Counted from the stretch's first letter, positions 19,500-28,126 are shown. The stretch: 64,000 bases of DNA from Micromonospora sp. FIMYZ51 (GCF_038246755.1 NZ_CP134706.1:5022001-5086000), one strand, 5' to 3'. The notes: generated from the sequence alone by a model not told the origin. Program-made: numbers and translations.

Positions 19500-20863
19500 G
19501 CGGCGGCACCCGGCAGCCGGTGCAGGGTCGCCTCGACCCGCTCGAGTGGGCGCAACGCCGCCGCCACCTTGATGCCGGGCAGGCTCGGTCGTTGCAGCCG
19601 GAACCGGAACCGGCTCAGCAGGGTGGCCACGATCAGCGTCGCTTCCAGGTAGAACAGGTGCATCCCGAGGCACTGGTGCGGGCCACCGCCGAACGGGAAG
19701 TGCGCGTACCGGGGGCGGCTGCGGACCAGCTCCGGGCTGAACCGGTCGGGGTCGAAAACCTCGGGCCGGTCCCAGAACATCGACATGCGCTGGGTGATCA
19801 GCGGGCTGACCACCAGGGTGGCGCCGGCCGGGACGCGCACTCCGCCGATGACGTCCTCTTCGACCGCCATCCGGGGGAAGAGCCAGCCGATCGGGTAGAG
19901 CCGCAGCAGTTCGTCGAGCACCTGCCGGGTGTAGCGCAGCTCGCGCAGGTGCTGGTGGCGTACGGGCTGGTCGCCGACCACCCGGTCGAGTTCTTCGAAC
20001 AGCCGGGTGGCGATCGCCGGGTCGCGGTCGAGGTGCGGCCAGAGCCAGGTGAGCACGCTGATCGTGGTTTCGGTGGTGGTGGCGACCATCGCCACCGTGT
20101 CGTTGCGGACCTGGCGCTCGTCCAGCTGGCCGCCGTCCTCGGTGCGCCCGCGCCACAGCGTGGAGATGATGTCGTCGTCGCCGTCGCGAGCGGTGTCGCG
20201 GGCCGCCCGGATCGTCGGCAACAGCAGGTCGTCGATGAGCTGCACGGCGCGCCGGAACGCCCGGTCGCCGGGCATCGGGGCGGCCGTCGGCGCCCACGGC
20301 ACGATGATCCGGGGCATCACCGACCAGGCGATGGCGTCCTGCGCCTCCATGATCCGCATCGCGTCCGGCACGGTGATCTTGTCGGCGAAGAAGACCCGCA
20401 TGATCGCCGAACAGACGATCTGGGCCTGCACCGTGCCCATGTCCACCGGCTGGCCGGTCCGCGCCGGCTCCTCCAACTCGTCGATGGCCTCCTCGATCGC
20501 CACGGCGAGGCGGTCGACCAGGCCGTCGATGCGTCGGGCCGTGAACAGCGGCTGGAGGATGTGTCGGCTGTTCGTCCAGTGCTCGCCGTCGCTGAGGATG
20601 CCCTCACCGAAGAGCCGCTTCAGGGGTCGCCACTGTAGACCGTCGCCGGCCCGGACATAGTTGTCGGCCTTTTCGCGGAGCACGCGCTGAAGATGCTCGG
20701 GATGGGTGATGAGGTAGGGGCGGAACGAGCCGAGGTTCAGCCGGACCACCTCCCCGCCGGATCGCTCGCCGAATCCGACCAGGGCCCGTGCCGGTTCGCG
20801 GATCAGGCTCGGCACCACATGCCGCAGAGGTATCGATCCCACTCGTCTGGTTTGGACGGACAT
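19496..20863 (-). CDS. Cytochrome P450, probable terpene hydroxylase
   Basis: 455 aa from ATG 20863 (GGTGGGAG upstream); a GTG at 20881 would add six residues. Heme-thiolate motif FPFGGGPHQCLG with Cys398, K-helix ExxR in ELLRLYP, and I-helix VATTTETTI carrying the acid-threonine pair. There is no membrane anchor, so it is a soluble bacterial P450 that needs a ferredoxin/reductase from elsewhere. First gene of the terpene operon and translationally coupled (GTGA) to the class I cyclase, so it most likely oxidises the diterpene product. Conservons often carry P450 genes at their end, so a regulatory association is also possible. Confidence 0.9.
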   Translation of the reverse strand: MSVQTRRVGSIPLRHVVPSLIREPARALVGFGERSGGEVVRLNLGSFRPYLITHPEHLQRVLREKADNYVRAGDGLQWRPLKRLFGEGILSDGEHWTNSRHILQPLFTARRIDGLVDRLAVAIEEAIDELEEPARTGQPVDMGTVQAQIVCSAIMRVFFADKITVPDAMRIMEAQDAIAWSVMPRIIVPWAPTAAPMPGDRAFRRAVQLIDDLLLPTIRAARDTARDGDDDIISTLWRGRTEDGGQLDERQVRNDTVAMVATTTETTISVLTWLWPHLDRDPAIATRLFEELDRVVGDQPVRHQHLRELRYTRQVLDELLRLYPIGWLFPRMAVEEDVIGGVRVPAGATLVVSPLITQRMSMFWDRPEVFDPDRFSPELVRSRPRYAHFPFGGGPHQCLGMHLFYLEATLIVATLLSRFRFRLQRPSLPGIKVAAALRPLERVEATLHRLPGAAA

Positions 20864-20905
20864 GTCGTGGTCGACTCCCACCTAGAGAGGCCCCGGGGGT
20901 AGGGG

Positions 20906-20935
20906 ACCTTACTCTTCGAATTGCTATGGTCGCAA
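20906..20935 (-). promoter_or_regulatory. Candidate promoter of the terpene/conservon operon
   Basis: Minus strand TTGCGA (20935-20930), an 18-bp spacer, TAAGGT (20911-20906). It lies in a locally AT-richer patch about 45 nt upstream of the P450 ATG. The following 20936-21266 holds no gene I can support. Confidence 0.4.
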
Positions 20936-21266
20936 AGAGCATGACATTGCGGTGGCGGTCCAAACTAGTCGCATAACGAGAAATCTTCATGGTCGACATT
21001 CCCACTGTCCACAACAGAGCGAGGCTGCTCAGCCGGCTCGGCCGCACCGCGCCAGGCCCGCCACGCTTGGCCGCAATAGCCGAGCGTTGCCACGTTTCCC
21101 CTGCTCAAATGCGGGGTGCCGGAGTCGGCGGAGGGTGCTGGACCAGCCGACCGGGACACGCCCTCAGCATGCGACGCGGCCAGCACCGCCGCCTTGGTGA
21201 TCTTCGCCATTCGGCTGCTGGCCGCGCCCGGCGAAGCGCCGGACGACCACACCAGGCGGCACCCGA

Positions 21267-21398
21267 CCAGGCGCGCCGCCAGGGTTCCGGGCCCGCCCCG
21301 CCTCGCTGGGCCAGGCGCGCCACGCGGATTCCGGGCCCGCCCCGCCTCGCTGGGCCAGGCGCGCCGCCAGGATTCCGGGCGCGCCCCGCCTCGCTGTG
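21267..21398. repeat. Three exact-length 44-bp tandem repeats
   Basis: Units begin CCAGGCGCGCC at 21267, 21311 and 21355, and share TTCCGGGC and CGCCCCGCCTCGCTG. A partial fourth CCAGG follows at 21399. The array ends 14 nt before the DUF2630 start codon, so it occupies that gene's leader. It is part of a roughly 530-bp gene-free stretch between P450 and DUF2630. Confidence 0.85.
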
Positions 21399-21412
21399 CC
21401 AGGCTCAGAGGC

Positions 21413-21661
21413 ATGGACGACAAGACCATCCTGAGCCGGATCTCCGATCTGGTCGACGAGGAACACCGGCTGCGGGCGGCGGCCCAGGCCACCGAGTCCG
21501 GCACCGACGACGAGGCCCGTACCCGGTTGCGCGAGCTGGAGGAATCCCTGGACCAGTGCTGGGACCTGCTGCGTCGCCGCCGCGCTGCCCGCCAGGCCCA
21601 CGGCGACCCCGACGCGCAGGGCGCTCGCCCGGTGCCGGAGGTCGAGCGCTACCTCCAGTAG
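21413..21661 (+). CDS. DUF2630 family small protein
   Basis: 82 aa. Matches the DUF2630 pattern closely: MDDKTILSRISDLVDEEHRL, then a second helix LRELEESLDQCWDLLRRRRA and the conserved end RPVPEVERYLQ. Probably a helical hairpin with many charged residues; function unknown. No clear ribosome-binding site: the leader is a 44-bp tandem repeat array, so the transcript may start close to the ATG. Confidence 0.85.
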   Translation: MDDKTILSRISDLVDEEHRLRAAAQATESGTDDEARTRLRELEESLDQCWDLLRRRRAARQAHGDPDAQGARPVPEVERYLQ

Positions 21662-21708
21662 GTACGCCCAGCAGCGGTGACCGGTGCCGGCGGCGCACGA
21701 GCACGGGC

Positions 21709-21745
21709 GGGCTCCGGGCCGGGTGCTCACCCCCGCCCGGAGCCC
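21709..21745 (+). terminator. Terminator of DUF2630 gene
   Basis: 11-bp perfect stem GGGCTCCGGGC (21709-21719) / GCCCGGAGCCC (21735-21745), 15-nt loop, 47 nt after the stop. Confidence 0.7.
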
Positions 21746-21886
21746 ACCATCAGGCCCGCCCGCCCTACCCGAAGCCGATCAGGCCCCGCCCGCCCGTAGC
21801 GCGGGTCCGCCCGCCACCGGGAGTCACCGCGAGTCACCGGGTCGGGCCGACCCGGGCGGGGCTCACCGCCGGGCCGGCCAGGCCCT

Positions 21887-22819
21887 TCAGCGCAGGCCCG
21901 CCTCGCGGCAGAGCAGCTCGGTCAGCGCGGTCGGATCCGCGAGATCCGGCGGCAGTCCGCGAGCCGTGAACCAGCGGGTCACGATCCCCACGTCCCGGGC
22001 CAGGAAGTCGCGCCCCTGCGGGTTCGCCACCACGTCGACCACCTGCGGCAGGTCGATCAGCACCAGTCGACCGGCAGGCACCAACAGGTTGTACGGCGAC
22101 AGGTCGCCGTGCGCGTAGCCCGCCCGGGCCAGCACGATCAGGGCGTCGACCAACTGCTCCCACAGCCCGCGCAACTCGGCCGGGTCCGGGCGCAACTCGG
22201 CCAGTCGGGGCGCGGCGCGTCCCTCGTCGGGATCACCGACGAACTCAAGCATCAGCTCGGTGCCCCGCAACTGCACCGGATACGGGACGCTGATCGTGCC
22301 GTACCGCGTACCGATCTCCCAGAGCCGGGCCAACGCGCCGAACTCCGCCGCCGCCCACTGGCCGGCGATCATCTGCCGGCCGAACGCGGTCCGGCCGGTC
22401 ATCGCCCGCATCTCCCGGGACCGGCGGACCCGCCGCCCCTCCAGGTAGCCGGCGTCCCGGTGGAAGAGCCGATGCCGGGGGTCGCGGTAGCGCTTGGCCG
22501 CCAGCAGGCAGGACCGGTCGGTGTCGGGAACGGCTCGGCGGACCAGGTGCACGTCCGCTTCCTTGCCGGTCTTGAGCACCCCGAGTTCGGTGTCCCGCGC
22601 GGCCAGTTCGGTGACCAGCCAGGCCGGATACGGTTGCGGTCCGTGCACGGCGTCGTCCCAGGAGGACCAGGCCGGGCCCGGATCAGGGTCGGGTTCGTCG
22701 GCGGGGGGTGCGGCAGCCTCGGCCGGCCGCCCCCGCTTCAGGAAGTGTGGTTCGTCGTCATCGAAGCGGCGTCGGCCGCGGCCCCGGCGTTCCCACGCCG
22801 AGGAATCTTGATCGCGCAT
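21887..22819 (-). CDS. RIO1-type serine protein kinase
   Basis: 310 aa from ATG 22819 (MRDQDSSAWER). An Arg/Asp-rich N-terminal tail of about 75 residues precedes a RIO kinase domain: nucleotide loop GVLKTGKEADVHLV, catalytic loop YAHGDLSPYNLLV (Asp and Asn present) and metal-binding LIDLPQVVD. RIO kinases lack a peptide-substrate activation loop. In archaea and eukaryotes they act in small-subunit ribosome maturation; the bacterial role is poorly defined. It is transcribed alone, with 67 nt between its stop and the last visible element of the DUF2630 3' region. Confidence 0.9.
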   Translation of the reverse strand: MRDQDSSAWERRGRGRRRFDDDEPHFLKRGRPAEAAAPPADEPDPDPGPAWSSWDDAVHGPQPYPAWLVTELAARDTELGVLKTGKEADVHLVRRAVPDTDRSCLLAAKRYRDPRHRLFHRDAGYLEGRRVRRSREMRAMTGRTAFGRQMIAGQWAAAEFGALARLWEIGTRYGTISVPYPVQLRGTELMLEFVGDPDEGRAAPRLAELRPDPAELRGLWEQLVDALIVLARAGYAHGDLSPYNLLVPAGRLVLIDLPQVVDVVANPQGRDFLARDVGIVTRWFTARGLPPDLADPTALTELLCREAGLR

Positions 22820-22988
22820 CGCGCTTGTCGTCCCTTTGTCGAGAAGGTGCGTGGCGGCAGGAATCGGCCTGCGAAGACGGCCATGACCGACCCCCTCTCC
22901 TCGACCGGGCGCACGCCCGGCACGCACGGTGCGCGCCGACCATGCTCGTCGTACTCCGGAATGCTGGTCAACCGGTTTTGCGGCAGCG

Positions 22989-23633
22989 TCAGGCGCCCAT
23001 GATCGTGGCGATGGCGGCGATCACCGTGTCCACCGTCGCGGTGGGTGCGAACCGGGCGTCCGTCCACGGCCGGCCCCGGTGCAGCCAGACGCTGGGCAGG
23101 CCGACCGCGGTGGCACCGCCGATGTCGGCCTCCGGCCCGTCGCCGATCACCCAGGCGCCGCGCAACGGCATCCGGGCCCGCTGGGCCGCCAGGGCGAAGA
23201 TCCGCGGATTGGGCTTGCTGACCCCGACCTCCTCGGAGATCACCCAGTCGGCGACGTACCGGTCCAGTCCGGTACGGCGAATCTTGGTGTCCTGCTGGCG
23301 CACCGCGCCGTTGGTCACCACCACCGGCATCCAGCCGGCGTCATCGGCGATCCGCAACGCGCAGGCGACCAACGGGTCCAGCCGGGTGTACTCGACCACC
23401 CCGTCGTGCAGCTCCTCGACCAGGTCGATGGAGGGGATCCGGAGCCGGTAGCGGTCCCGGATGGCGTCCGCGACGTCCCAGCGGTCGGTCAGCCCGTCGG
23501 CGTCGATGGAGAGCAGCCAGTCGATGTCGTCCGGCGGCGCGCCGATGCTGTCCAGGAAGCGCACTGCCCAGGTACGGAACGGCCCGGCCCGATCGAGCAG
23601 GGTGTTGTCCAGATCCAGCAGGAGCAGCGGCAC
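22989..23633 (-). CDS. HAD-superfamily hydrolase
   Basis: 214 aa from GTG 23633 (AAGGTG upstream). Motif I DLDNTLLD (nucleophile Asp7), motif II VVTNG, motif III Lys in GVSKPNPRIF, motif IV GDGPEADIGGA. The cap is an alpha-helical C1 type as in phosphoglycolate phosphatase/YjjG. Likely a small-molecule phosphatase; the substrate is unknown. Divergent from the acnR-like gene, sharing a 158-bp intergenic region with the putative AcnR operator, so it could be co-regulated. Confidence 0.9.
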   Translation of the reverse strand: MPLLLLDLDNTLLDRAGPFRTWAVRFLDSIGAPPDDIDWLLSIDADGLTDRWDVADAIRDRYRLRIPSIDLVEELHDGVVEYTRLDPLVACALRIADDAGWMPVVVTNGAVRQQDTKIRRTGLDRYVADWVISEEVGVSKPNPRIFALAAQRARMPLRGAWVIGDGPEADIGGATAVGLPSVWLHRGRPWTDARFAPTATVDTVIAAIATIMGA

Positions 23634-23739
23634 TTGGGCACCTTACGGGAATTGGGTACTCGCCCGACAGGTCCGGGTGTTACGCGTTCGGTTCGATCCG
23701 TCACCACGCGGCCGAGGAGTCCCGGCCCGACCACATTTC

Positions 23740-23758
23740 CAAGCCGTACGTACGGTTT
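23740..23758. promoter_or_regulatory. Candidate AcnR operator (autoregulatory site)
   Basis: CAAGCCGTACGTACGGTTT: its core CCGTACGTACGG is a perfect 12-bp palindrome, extended by AA/TT on each side with one mismatch. It repeats, at 17 of 19 positions, the sequence in the aconitase promoter. It lies 34 nt upstream of the acnR start in the divergent region shared with the HAD gene. Confidence 0.6.
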
Positions 23759-23791
23759 GCGTCACGCCAGGTGAGCTGACACGATCGTGAC

Positions 23792-24364
23792 GTGCCCAGA
23801 GTAAGTCAGGACCAGCTTGACGCCCGCCGGCAGGAAATTCTCGCTGCCGCCCGGGGCTGCTTCGCCCGGCACGGCTACGAGGGCGCCACCGTACGGCGCC
23901 TGGAGGAAGCGACCGGACTGTCCCGGGGGGCGATCTTCCACCACTTCCGGGACAAGGACTCCCTCTTCCTGGCGGTGGCCGAGGACGACGCGGCGGTGAT
24001 GGTGGAGACCGTCGCCCGCAACGGTCTGGTCCAGGTGATGCGGGACCTGCTCGCCCGGGCGGTCTCCCCGGACACCACCGGCTGGCTGGGCAGCCAGCTG
24101 GAGGTGTCCCGGCGGTTGCGTACCGACCCGGCCTTCGCCAAGCGCTGGGCCGAACGCTCGGCGGCCATCGCCGAGGCGACCCGGGACCGGCTGGCGCGCC
24201 AACGCGAAGCCGGTGTGCTCCGCGCGGACGTACCGATCGACGTGCTGGCCCGCTTCCTCGAACTGGCCTACGACGGCCTGGTGCTGCACCTGGCCATGGG
24301 ACGTCCGGCCGGTGACCTGGGCCCGGTGCTCGATCTGGTCGAGGAGGCCGTGCGGCGAAGGTAA
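23792..24364 (+). CDS. acnR: TetR-family repressor of aconitase, AcnR-like
   Basis: 190 aa, GTG start. The N-terminal HTH reads RRQEILAAARGCFARHGYEG, ATVRRLEEATGLSRGAIFHH, FRDKDSLFLAVAEDDA. From memory this is nearly identical to Corynebacterium glutamicum AcnR, and the ligand domain (VARNGLVQVMRDLL, LEVSRRLRTDPAFAKRW) also follows it. AcnR represses aconitase and responds to citrate and iron status. In corynebacteria and mycobacteria acnR is directly next to acn. Here 11.3 kb separates them, but both promoters keep a shared palindrome, supporting retained regulation. Confidence 0.88.
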   Translation: MPRVSQDQLDARRQEILAAARGCFARHGYEGATVRRLEEATGLSRGAIFHHFRDKDSLFLAVAEDDAAVMVETVARNGLVQVMRDLLARAVSPDTTGWLGSQLEVSRRLRTDPAFAKRWAERSAAIAEATRDRLARQREAGVLRADVPIDVLARFLELAYDGLVLHLAMGRPAGDLGPVLDLVEEAVRRR

Positions 24365-24456
24365 CGGCCGGATAACTGGGCCGCCCGGACGAGCATCCGT
24401 TGGCATCGTCACTTCACAATGAAGCCGCGTTTCCCTCCGCGCGACAGGAGCAGGCC

Positions 24457-25386
24457 ATGACGGGGCTCGCGGCAGATTTCGACACCTGGGGCATCCCCAG
24501 CAGCACCTTCCTCGCGTTCTACCTGACGGTGGCCGTGGTGCTCACCGTCGGCGTACTGATCCACCGCCGGACGCTGCTGGCGGGCCGTGCGGCACCCCCG
24601 CCCGACCAGCTCAATCCACAGCAGGTCGCCTACCTCAACGGCCGGGAGGACCTCGCGGTCTGGACCTCGCTCGGCACCCTGCGCAGCCAGGGCGTGATCG
24701 GGGTGAGCGCGGACCGTCGGCTCACCGTCGACGGTCCGCTCCCGCCCGCGGCCAGCCAGCTCGACCGGGCCATCCACTACGCGGCCACCCAGCGCGTCCA
24801 CGGCCGCGACCTGCGGCGTACCGAGTGGGTCGAGCGCGCCCTCACCGAGCTGCGCGACGGGCTGGACCGGCACGGCCTCCTGGTCGGCCCGACCCGGCGG
24901 GCGGCCCTGCGACTCGGCCCGCTGCTGCTGGGCGCGTTGCTGCTGCTCGGCATCGCCCGGATCGGGGCGGGCCTGGCCAACGCTCGCCCGGTCGGGTACC
25001 TGGTACTCGTCGTGAGCGGGCTCGCGGTACTCACCGGGCTGCTGTTCGTCCGGGTGCCCTGGCGGACCCGGGCCGCCAACACCGCACTCGGTACGCTCCG
25101 CGCCCGCCACCGGCACCTGGCTCCGGGATCGAACCCGGCGTACGCCGTCTACGGTGCCGCCGGGGTGGCCACGGCGATGGCGCTCTACGGCACCGCGTCG
25201 TTCTGGGCGATGGATCCCGCCTTCGCCGAGCAGGCTGAGATCCAGCTCGGGGCGAAGGAGGCCGGTGGCTACTACGGCGCCGGTGCCTCGGGTACGACCG
25301 GTGGCTGTGGCGGCGGAGGCTGCGGTAGCGGAGGTGACGGCGGCGGAGGTGGCGGCGGCTGCGGCGGTGGCGGATGCGGCGGCTGA
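24457..25386 (+). CDS. TIGR04222-like membrane protein with Cys/Gly-rich C-terminal tail; possible MNIO substrate
   Basis: 309 aa from ATG 24457 (AGGAG upstream). A membrane helix at about residues 17-36 precedes a soluble domain (about 45-150) with [34 protein letters not shown] features broken into [11 protein letters not shown] and [15 protein letters not shown], typical of TIGR04222. A helical hairpin (about 152-197) and one more hydrophobic stretch (about 232-256) follow. The tail, from about residue 268, is almost pure Gly with exactly four cysteines, the only ones in the protein, arranged as two C-GGGG-C pairs separated by SGGDG and Gly. Its last 13 nt overlap the start of the DUF692/MNIO gene. 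MNIO enzymes modify Cys residues in peptides, so this tail is a plausible substrate; that is inference. Confidence 0.8.
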   Translation: MTGLAADFDTWGIPSSTFLAFYLTVAVVLTVGVLIHRRTLLAGRAAPPPDQLNPQQVAYLNGREDLAVWTSLGTLRSQGVIGVSADRRLTVDGPLPPAASQLDRAIHYAATQRVHGRDLRRTEWVERALTELRDGLDRHGLLVGPTRRAALRLGPLLLGALLLLGIARIGAGLANARPVGYLVLVVSGLAVLTGLLFVRVPWRTRAANTALGTLRARHRHLAPGSNPAYAVYGAAGVATAMALYGTASFWAMDPAFAEQAEIQLGAKEAGGYYGAGASGTTGGCGGGGCGSGGDGGGGGGGCGGGGCGG

Positions 25387-26201
25387 CCGGCCCGGCCGGG
25401 GTGGGCATCGGCTGGCGGCCGGAGATCGCCGGTTTCATCGCCGAACTGCCCGGGCTGCGCTTCGTCGAGGTGATCGCCGAAGCGGTTGCGGCGACCGGTC
25501 CACCGCCACACGGGCTGACCGAGCTGCGGGAGCGCGGCGTGGCCGTGGTGCCGCACGGCGTACGGCTCTCCCTCGGTGGCGCGGAGCCGGTCGAGCCGGC
25601 CCGGGTGGCCCACCTGGCGGCCGTCGCCGAACTGGTCGGGGCGCCGCTGGTCAGCGAGCACATCGCCTTCGTACGCGCCGGTGGTCTGGAGGCGGGACAC
25701 CTGCTGCCGCTGCCACGCACCCGGGAGGCCGTCGACGTGGTCTGCGCAAACGTCGCGCGGGCGCAGGCGGAGCTGCCGGTGCCGATCGCACTGGAGCCGA
25801 TCGCGGCGCTGTTCGACTGGCCGGACGACGAACTCGACGAAGCGGCGTTCCTCGGCGAGATCCTGGACCGCACCGGTGCGCTGCTGCTGCTCGACGTCGC
25901 AAACGTCCACGCAAACGCGCGCAACCGGGGTACCGACCCGCTCGCGCTGCTGGCCGCCCTGCCGTTGGAACGGATCGCGTACCTGCACGTCGCCGGTGGC
26001 GCGGAACGCGACGGGCTCTACCACGACACGCACACCGACCCGGTCCCGCCCCAGGTGCTGGATCTGCTCGCCGAGCTGTGCTCCCGACACCACCCACCGG
26101 CGGTGCTGCTGGAACGCGACGGGCACTACCCGCCCGCCGCCGACCTGCGCGCCGAACTGGACGCCGTGGCCCGGGCCGCCGGCTTCCCGGTGGTGACATG
26201 A
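25374..26201 (+). CDS. DUF692 family multinuclear iron-dependent oxidase (MNIO)
   Basis: 275 aa; ATG 25374 lies inside the preceding gene, and GTG 25401 is an alternative. A TIM-barrel DUF692 protein related to MbnB, TglH and ChrH, which use two or three irons to oxidise Cys residues of ribosomal peptides. Candidate metal ligands are all present: His61 (VPHGVRLS), Glu95-His96 (SEHIAF), Glu141 (LEPIAALF), Asp174 and His179 ([10 protein letters not shown]), His205 (YLHVAGG), Asp218 and His220 (YHDTHTDP), Glu247 (LLERDGHYP). Overlaps the Cys-tailed gene by 13 nt upstream and the partner gene by ATGA downstream: a tight translational unit. Confidence 0.9.
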   Translation: MRRLTGPAGVGIGWRPEIAGFIAELPGLRFVEVIAEAVAATGPPPHGLTELRERGVAVVPHGVRLSLGGAEPVEPARVAHLAAVAELVGAPLVSEHIAFVRAGGLEAGHLLPLPRTREAVDVVCANVARAQAELPVPIALEPIAALFDWPDDELDEAAFLGEILDRTGALLLLDVANVHANARNRGTDPLALLAALPLERIAYLHVAGGAERDGLYHDTHTDPVPPQVLDLLAELCSRHHPPAVLLERDGHYPPAADLRAELDAVARAAGFPVVT

Positions 26202-26602
26202 CCGCCGCCGACCGGCCCGACGGACTGGCCGAGCGGCAGGCCCAGCTGGTGGCGGCGCTGGTGGCCGGCGGCCCGCTGCCAGCGGGCTTCGCACCCGCCC
26301 CGCTGGCCGCCGCCCGCGCCGCCCTGCTGCGCAAACGTGCCGGCGAGGTCGCCCGGCACTGGCCGCTGCTCGCCGCCGGCCTCGGCCCACGGTGGTCCGC
26401 GACCTTCGCCGAATGGGCGGCGGACCGGCCCACCCGGGGCGGACTGCGCGACGGCTGGGACCTGGCCCGCACGCTGCGTGACCGCGGCACCCTCCCGGCC
26501 CTGGGTGCCCGGGAACTGGCCACCCGGGAGGCACACTTCCGCTACGACGGCACAAACCCCCCACGCCACCGCCGCTGGTGGCAAGGAAGGGCCCCCTTTT
26601 AA
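26198..26602 (+). CDS. Small helical partner of the DUF692 enzyme (DUF2063-like pattern)
   Basis: 134 aa, start in ATGA overlap with the MNIO stop. Mostly helical and Ala/Arg-rich; the segment [20 protein letters not shown] followed by [18 protein letters not shown] resembles the DUF2063-type N-terminal partner proteins that accompany some MNIOs and recruit the peptide substrate. That similarity is my reading of the pattern and not a search result. Its last residues (GRAPF) and stop codon are encoded by an intergenic repeat element at 26582-26634, so the natural C-terminus probably ended earlier or has been replaced. Confidence 0.7.
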   Translation: MTAADRPDGLAERQAQLVAALVAGGPLPAGFAPAPLAAARAALLRKRAGEVARHWPLLAAGLGPRWSATFAEWAADRPTRGGLRDGWDLARTLRDRGTLPALGARELATREAHFRYDGTNPPRHRRWWQGRAPF

Positions 26603-26634
26603 CGCCTGCGGTAGAGCAAGGGCCCCTTTTTAAC
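26582..26634 (-). repeat. Dispersed two-part GGGCCC element, copy A
   Basis: Two 20-bp half-units (26584-26603 and 26615-26634), each of the form GTTAAnAnGGGGCCCTTCCT on the minus strand, 31 bp apart start to start. The joining sequence reads CTACCGCAGGC. It supplies the last codons and stop of the MNIO partner gene and lies 67 nt before the SDR start. Two other copies, B and C, are at 34458 and 56131. Confidence 0.9.
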
Positions 26635-26701
26635 AACACCGCCGGCCCGCCGCCGAGGTGCGAGGATGCCGCGACGGAACCGGTGCGGCAGGATCGATGG
26701 C

Positions 26702-27463
26702 ATGGATCTCGGACTGACCGACCGGGTGTACGTACTCACCGGCGCCTCCCGCGGCCTCGGGTACGCCACCGCGCAGTGCCTGGTGGCCGACGGGGCCCGG
26801 GTGGTCCTCTCCGCCCGCCGGGATGACGCGGTGGCCGCTGCCGTGGCCGGTCTCGGCGGGCCGCAGCGGGCGATCGGCATCACCGCCGACCTGGCCGACC
26901 CGGCCACCCCCGAGCGGCTGGTCGTCGCCGCCAAACGCCACTTCGGCCGGCTCGACGGCGCCCTGGTGTCGGTGGGCGGGCCACCGCCGGGCAGCGCCGC
27001 CTCGGTCGACGACGAACAGTGGCGGCAGTCCTTCGAGACGGTCTTCCTGGGCAGCGTACGCGCGGTCCGCACGGTGGCCACCGCGTTGCCCGACGGCGGC
27101 GCGATCGCGCTGGTGCTCTCCACCTCGGCGCGTAGCCCGGTGCCCGGGCTGGGCATCTCCAACGGGCTGCGTCCCGGCCTGGCCGGCGTCGCGAAGGACG
27201 TCGCCGACGAGTACGGCCCCCGTGGCGTACGGGTGGTCGGGCTGCTACCGGGGCGGATCATGACCGACCGCAACCGGGAGCTCTTCGCGGCCTCCGGCGA
27301 CCCCACACGGGCGCGGGCCGAGGCGGAGGCCGGCATCCCGCTGCGTCGCATCGGCGACCCGGCCGAGTTCGGACGGGTCGCCGCCTTCGTCCTCTCCCCC
27401 GCGGCGAGCTACCTCACCGGGATCACCATCCCGGTCGACGGCGGCGCGCTGCGCGGCCTGTGA
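26702..27463 (+). CDS. SDR-family oxidoreductase lacking the YxxxK pair
   Basis: 253 aa from ATG 26702. Rossmann motif TGASRGLG (about residues 12-19), and a strand LSTSARSPVPGLGISNGLRP where the catalytic YxxxK helix should be. Ser is present, but Tyr and Lys are replaced by the conserved SNxLRP of an atypical 3-oxoacyl-reductase-like subfamily. The C-terminal substrate loop and GITIPVDGGA end are normal. Whether it is an active reductase by a different residue set is unknown. GTGA overlap with the Mug gene. Confidence 0.82.
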   Translation: MDLGLTDRVYVLTGASRGLGYATAQCLVADGARVVLSARRDDAVAAAVAGLGGPQRAIGITADLADPATPERLVVAAKRHFGRLDGALVSVGGPPPGSAASVDDEQWRQSFETVFLGSVRAVRTVATALPDGGAIALVLSTSARSPVPGLGISNGLRPGLAGVAKDVADEYGPRGVRVVGLLPGRIMTDRNRELFAASGDPTRARAEAEAGIPLRRIGDPAEFGRVAAFVLSPAASYLTGITIPVDGGALRGL

Positions 27464-28110
27464 CGACCGGACCGGGCGGCGGCGACCGGCGAGCCCGCCG
27501 CCCGGGTACGCCCCACCGGCCCAACCCCCGACCCGGCAACCCGGCCACGCCCCGCCGGCCCAACCCCCGGCCCAGCCGGGAGGAGTTGGCCGCGGCTGCC
27601 GACCGGACCCTGCCGGACGTCATCGCCCCCGGGCTGGACGTACTCTTCGTCGGGATCAACCCGGGGCTGTGGTCGGCCGCCACCGGCTGGCACTTCGCCC
27701 GCCCCGGCAACCGGTTCTGGCCGGCCCTGCACCGGGGTGGGTTCACACCGCGCGTGCTGCACCCCAGCGAGCAGGACGAACTGCCCGCACTGGGGCTCGG
27801 CATCACCAACCTGGCCGCCCGGGCCAGCGCCCGGGCCGACGAACTGACCGCCGCCGAGTTGGTCACCGGTGCGCAGACGTTGACCGCCAAGGTGGCCCGG
27901 TACCGGCCCCGCTGGGTGGCGGTGGTCGGGGTGACCGCGTACCGGATCGGGTGTGCCCGGCCGAAGGCGGCCTTCGGCCCACAGCCGGAGCCGTTGGCCG
28001 ACGCCCGGCTCTGGGTGTTGCCCAACCCCAGCGGCCTGAACGCGCACTACACGCCGCAGAGCCTCGGCGCAGCCTTCGCCGAGCTGCGCGAGGCGACCCT
28101 GCGGGAGTGA
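27460..28110 (+). CDS. mug: G/U mismatch-specific DNA glycosylase
   Basis: 216 aa, GTG start overlapping the SDR stop. A 40-residue Arg/Pro-rich N-terminal tail precedes the UDG-fold domain: GINPGLWSA (uracil-recognition loop with the Mug-type Asn in GINPG) and NPSGLNAHY (minor-groove insertion loop). It removes uracil or thymine/ethenocytosine opposite G, a useful repair function in a 70%-plus GC genome. Stops convergently 16 nt from the FAD monooxygenase. Confidence 0.9.
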   Translation: MTTGPGGGDRRARRPGTPHRPNPRPGNPATPRRPNPRPSREELAAAADRTLPDVIAPGLDVLFVGINPGLWSAATGWHFARPGNRFWPALHRGGFTPRVLHPSEQDELPALGLGITNLAARASARADELTAAELVTGAQTLTAKVARYRPRWVAVVGVTAYRIGCARPKAAFGPQPEPLADARLWVLPNPSGLNAHYTPQSLGAAFAELREATLRE

Positions 28111-28126
28111 CGGTGTCTCCTCCGCG

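Noticed and set aside
20936..21266. Small gene between P450 and DUF2630 (for example minus frame 20965-21504)
   Set aside because: The frame reads through the 44-bp repeats, has no start signal and no recognisable fold.
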